From SIG440 sp045646865 (lineage in GTDB: Bacteria > Bacillota > Clostridia > Monoglobales > Monoglobaceae): DNA of 42,287 nt. The position numbers were made by a program, and so were the translations under genes. The notes below the pieces were generated by a model that saw only the letters and a program-made list of their open reading frames with translations, ran no database searches and was not told where the DNA came from. Position 1 is the first letter of the stretch. Each line of letters opens with the position of its first letter. This document shows positions 40,148 through 42,287 of this stretch, piece after piece. The stretch covers positions 1 through 42,287 of the forward strand of contig JAZRLM010000022.1 in NCBI GenBank assembly GCA_045646865.1, written 5' to 3'.

Positions 40148-41071
40148 CTATTCGCTGCTGCCATCACCAGAAGAAGGTTCAGATGATGCAGAAAATGATT
40201 CGCTGCTTGATGCTGAATCATCACCTGTTGCAGAACTGCTTTCTGAGGATGAACTATTGCCTGACGGCGCATCACCGCTTGACGAGGATGAACCGCCATC
40301 ACCCGAAGGTTGTGTCGGAGTGCTTGTGGTTTCGGTTGTTGCGCTGCCCCCTGCTGATGGCGAGGTTTCGCCCGAGGTCACAGATGAGCCTTCCGTTGAT
40401 GAATCACCGCTGTTATCCATTGAAGGCTCGCCTGCTGACGGTGTTTCTGTTTCTCCTGATGATGCTTCGCCTAATGTATTTGACAAACTTTCTGTTTGTT
40501 TTTCTTCGCCTTGTGTGGTTTCAGAAGATGTGCTTGTTTCGCCGCCTTCTGTTGTGGGTTCTTCCGATTCAGGCTCGGTATACGAATGAACAATGGGTCC
40601 TTTAGCAGATCTGCGCTTAACTGGATTTCCCCATTTAGGATTGAACTTAATTTCGCAGTCAGATACTGCTTGGATTGATACAGTCGTTTCGTCTGTAAAT
40701 ATGTCAGTGTAATATTTATCCGTCTTTCCATCAGGGCTTTTTATTATAATTTCACAATATCCTTCGGAAGCTGTACCTCGCGCATAAATGGTAAATTCAT
40801 GCCATTCCCCTTCTTCAGGAGTGCGAGCACACTTGTAGAAAGATGAAACTTTTCCCAGTTCTTTCTCTTCAACAGCAATATCCCATACCGCCGAACGCAT
40901 TTCATAATTTTTTTCCATATCAACCCTAAAAAAAGCAATAGCAGTTGAAATCATCACTGTAATACAAGACAGTATTACGATTGCTGATAATATAATTCTC
41001 GATTTAAGAATGCTGTCGGATATTTTTTCGTTCTCAGGTATTTTTATATATTGTTTATACATTCTTTTCAT
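40148..41071 (-). CDS. Membrane-anchored protein with Ser/Thr-rich C-terminal stalk
   Basis: The 307-residue protein starts with a basic leader and a long hydrophobic segment (SRIILSAIVILSCITVMIST) of the type seen in SipW-dependent TasA/camelysin-like proteins, then a beta-rich domain (residues about 50-160; WHEFTIYARGTASEGYCEII). The last 130 residues are nearly all S, T, E, G, P. No LPxTG or NPxTN-type motif and no C-terminal helix is present, so it is not a classical sortase substrate. AGGAGG precedes the ATG at 41,069-41,071. It overlaps no gene but is nine bases from the sortase, so they are cotranscribed. Confidence 0.78.
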   Translation of the reverse strand: MKRMYKQYIKIPENEKISDSILKSRIILSAIVILSCITVMISTAIAFFRVDMEKNYEMRSAVWDIAVEEKELGKVSSFYKCARTPEEGEWHEFTIYARGTASEGYCEIIIKSPDGKTDKYYTDIFTDETTVSIQAVSDCEIKFNPKWGNPVKRRSAKGPIVHSYTEPESEEPTTEGGETSTSSETTQGEEKQTESLSNTLGEASSGETETPSAGEPSMDNSGDSSTEGSSVTSGETSPSAGGSATTETTSTPTQPSGDGGSSSSSGDAPSGNSSSSESSSATGDDSASSSESFSASSEPSSGDGSSE

Positions 41072-41097
41072 TCTGTCACACCTCCTGATGATTAATT

Positions 41098-41234
41098 CGG
41101 CAATCAAAAGGCACACTGTTTTTAATTTCAGGTAAAGCCAAGAAAAATAATATTGTTTACAAGATGGGTTTTTGGTTGTAATAATAAAACAATTGTTGCC
41201 CGGTGTTTACCTACAATATGCCTTTTGATTGCCG
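41098..41234. repeat. 16-bp perfect inverted repeat around a 105-bp segment
   Basis: CGGCAATCAAAAGGCA (41,098-41,113) and TGCCTTTTGATTGCCG (41,219-41,234) are exact inverted repeats. They lie just upstream of the ribosome site of the Ser/Thr-rich protein gene. A second hairpin (CCCACTCC/GGAGTGGG, 41,235-41,255) follows. This may be a regulatory RNA structure or a small inserted element. Confidence 0.75.
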
Positions 41235-41290
41235 CCCACTCCTTCTCGGAGTGGGACAGCATAACACATTTTTACAAATGCGATTAGATA

Positions 41291-42287
41291 TTAGTAAACA
41301 TCTACACCATCAATAACAACATTGAGTCTTTCTTTTGATAATGAGTTTTTATTTCCCCACAAGGTAGAATTTGTACTTGTTCCCTTGTCGGTTATATCAA
41401 AACCATTAACAGTACATCCGTCAGCAATAATTTCCTTAGTATCTGCTGACCAGTCAGAACCTACCTCAATTGCAGCCTTGTTAGAAATAGTTCCGTTATC
41501 GTTGAATACGCAGCCATTTACAGTCAGCTTGGTATTTGTATTTCCATACAGAAGAAGTGCCTTACCATCGCAGTTGAATGTACATTTGTTAAAGGTTGCA
41601 ACAGGTGCACCCCATGTCCAGATGTTATATGTGTCGCCAGTCGCATTAAATGTACAATTGTTGAACTCACTATTGCCGTACAAAGTATATGTTCCGTTTA
41701 TTGTACAGTTGTTGTAGATACCCTTCATACGTGCATAACCTGTGTATGTGCGGCTATCTGTATTGATAGTGATATTCTCAAATGTTACAGTAGAACCATC
41801 AAGGCTATAGTCACAGCCTTCGTATGAGCCATCATCCTGTGTAGCAATCTTGGTATCTTCCGCACCAACGATAGTTAAAGTTTTGCCCTGTGAAGAATCA
41901 GGCATAATAAATGTACCATCTGTCAATACCACAATATTCTCACCATCTTTGATAGCTTCATCCAATGCTGCATCTTCACGAACAATCGGAACATCAACAT
42001 CTGTATTACCTACTGCGTATTTAATTGATGTCATTTCTTTGTCATCAGTTGCGAGCTTAGCAGCAGATGAAAGACCTACCATTGAGGTAGCAACTAAAGA
42101 GCCATCATTTTTATCAATAATGATGCCGGGTGCTGCAGAATATTCCGCATCCTTATCATACTGGTCGCCATAGTAGTAGTTATCTTTTTCATACGTATAC
42201 TGAGTTGCCAACAGAGCAACACCCAAATCAATGGAGAGACCGCCTTTAACATTGAACTCGTTATCAATTTCGGAAGGAACCCACTGT
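41291..42287 (-). CDS. TasA/camelysin-like protein with beta-helix region (partial, 5' end outside window)
   Basis: The frame is open to the window edge (QWVPSEIDNEFNVKGGLSID then LGVALLATQYTYEKDNYYYG). The xLGVALLATQYxxEKD...YDxxA pattern is that of SipW-type TasA/camelysin-like fibre proteins. The C-terminal 200 residues contain about eight strands typical of a right-handed beta-helix with N/T/C ladders (GIYNNCTINGTYTLYGNSEF; NNCTFNATGDTYNIWTWGAP; CDGKALLLYGNTNTKLTVNG). It is probably secreted and surface associated. The signal peptide and true start lie beyond 42,287. Confidence 0.75.
   Translation of the reverse strand, partial: QWVPSEIDNEFNVKGGLSIDLGVALLATQYTYEKDNYYYGDQYDKDAEYSAAPGIIIDKNDGSLVATSMVGLSSAAKLATDDKEMTSIKYAVGNTDVDVPIVREDAALDEAIKDGENIVVLTDGTFIMPDSSQGKTLTIVGAEDTKIATQDDGSYEGCDYSLDGSTVTFENITINTDSRTYTGYARMKGIYNNCTINGTYTLYGNSEFNNCTFNATGDTYNIWTWGAPVATFNKCTFNCDGKALLLYGNTNTKLTVNGCVFNDNGTISNKAAIEVGSDWSADTKEIIADGCTVNGFDITDKGTSTNSTLWGNKNSLSKERLNVVIDGVDVY

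Noticed and set aside
40183..40605. Antisense frames opposite the Ser/Thr-rich stalk gene
   Set aside because: Low-complexity coding sequence gives long open frames on the other strand; no SD or family match.

Overview
The window looks like a chromosome segment of a low-to-medium GC Gram-positive anaerobe, most likely an uncultured gut-type Clostridia. The signs are Shine-Dalgarno sites of the AGGAGG type, TTGACA/TATAAT promoters, S-layer-homology (SLH) proteins, DUF624/YesL and LplC-type sugar-transport relatives, a RelQ-type alarmone synthetase, a nifS-nifU-mnmA run and a class B sortase. I cannot name a genus.

Left part (1 to about 13,980) is accessory and partly decayed. It starts with an IS200-type element (about 75-745). 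Next comes an intact sugar-type operon: a PocR/AraC regulator facing a glucanase-fold protein, a DegT-type aminotransferase and a Gfo/Idh/MocA oxidoreductase. From about 5,030 to 11,860 there is a graveyard of fragments, several fused to unrelated genes: amidoligase, class II glutamine amidotransferase, Ldh_2 dehydrogenase, malic enzyme, glucuronate isomerase, a ceramidase-like protein, an IS256-type transposase, a sugar ABC permease, an AraC regulator and a YesL protein. Only a DUF4432 epimerase-like gene and a small hypothetical gene look intact there. An AlbA_2/Schlafen-type regulator with an operator inside its own promoter follows. A 23-bp tRNA 3'-end fragment at 13,955-13,977, just before a terminator, probably marks the attachment site where an integrated element ends and core genome begins.

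Middle part (14,039-31,262) is compact core genome: DUF1294, a formyltransferase, relQ, proA, a LOG-family protein, a KDPG aldolase, an aluminium-resistance-family PLP enzyme with a DMT transporter, hslO, a cold-shock gene, a methyltransferase, pcrA, mnmA, nifU, nifS, rnhA and an ABC-F ATPase. Its intergenic gaps hold repeat elements: a 271-278 bp family with 25-28 bp terminal inverted repeats (17,045; 22,510; 31,390), an eight-unit symmetric GCGATAT array (18,702-18,884) and a triple-hairpin repeat upstream of mnmA.

Right part (31,800-42,287) is a cell-surface region: two divergent SLH proteins, a possible attenuator-like leader RNA ahead of a PH-domain-like gene, a YesL-family membrane protein, a compact hairpin transcription unit, and a minus-strand cluster with a TasA/camelysin-like beta-helix protein (cut by the window end), a Ser/Thr-rich membrane-anchored protein, a class B sortase and a 51-residue membrane peptide. 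The most novel items are the terminal-inverted-repeat family, whose copies end 23-24 bases before two start codons, the two putative structured RNAs, and the sortase/TasA-like surface cluster.
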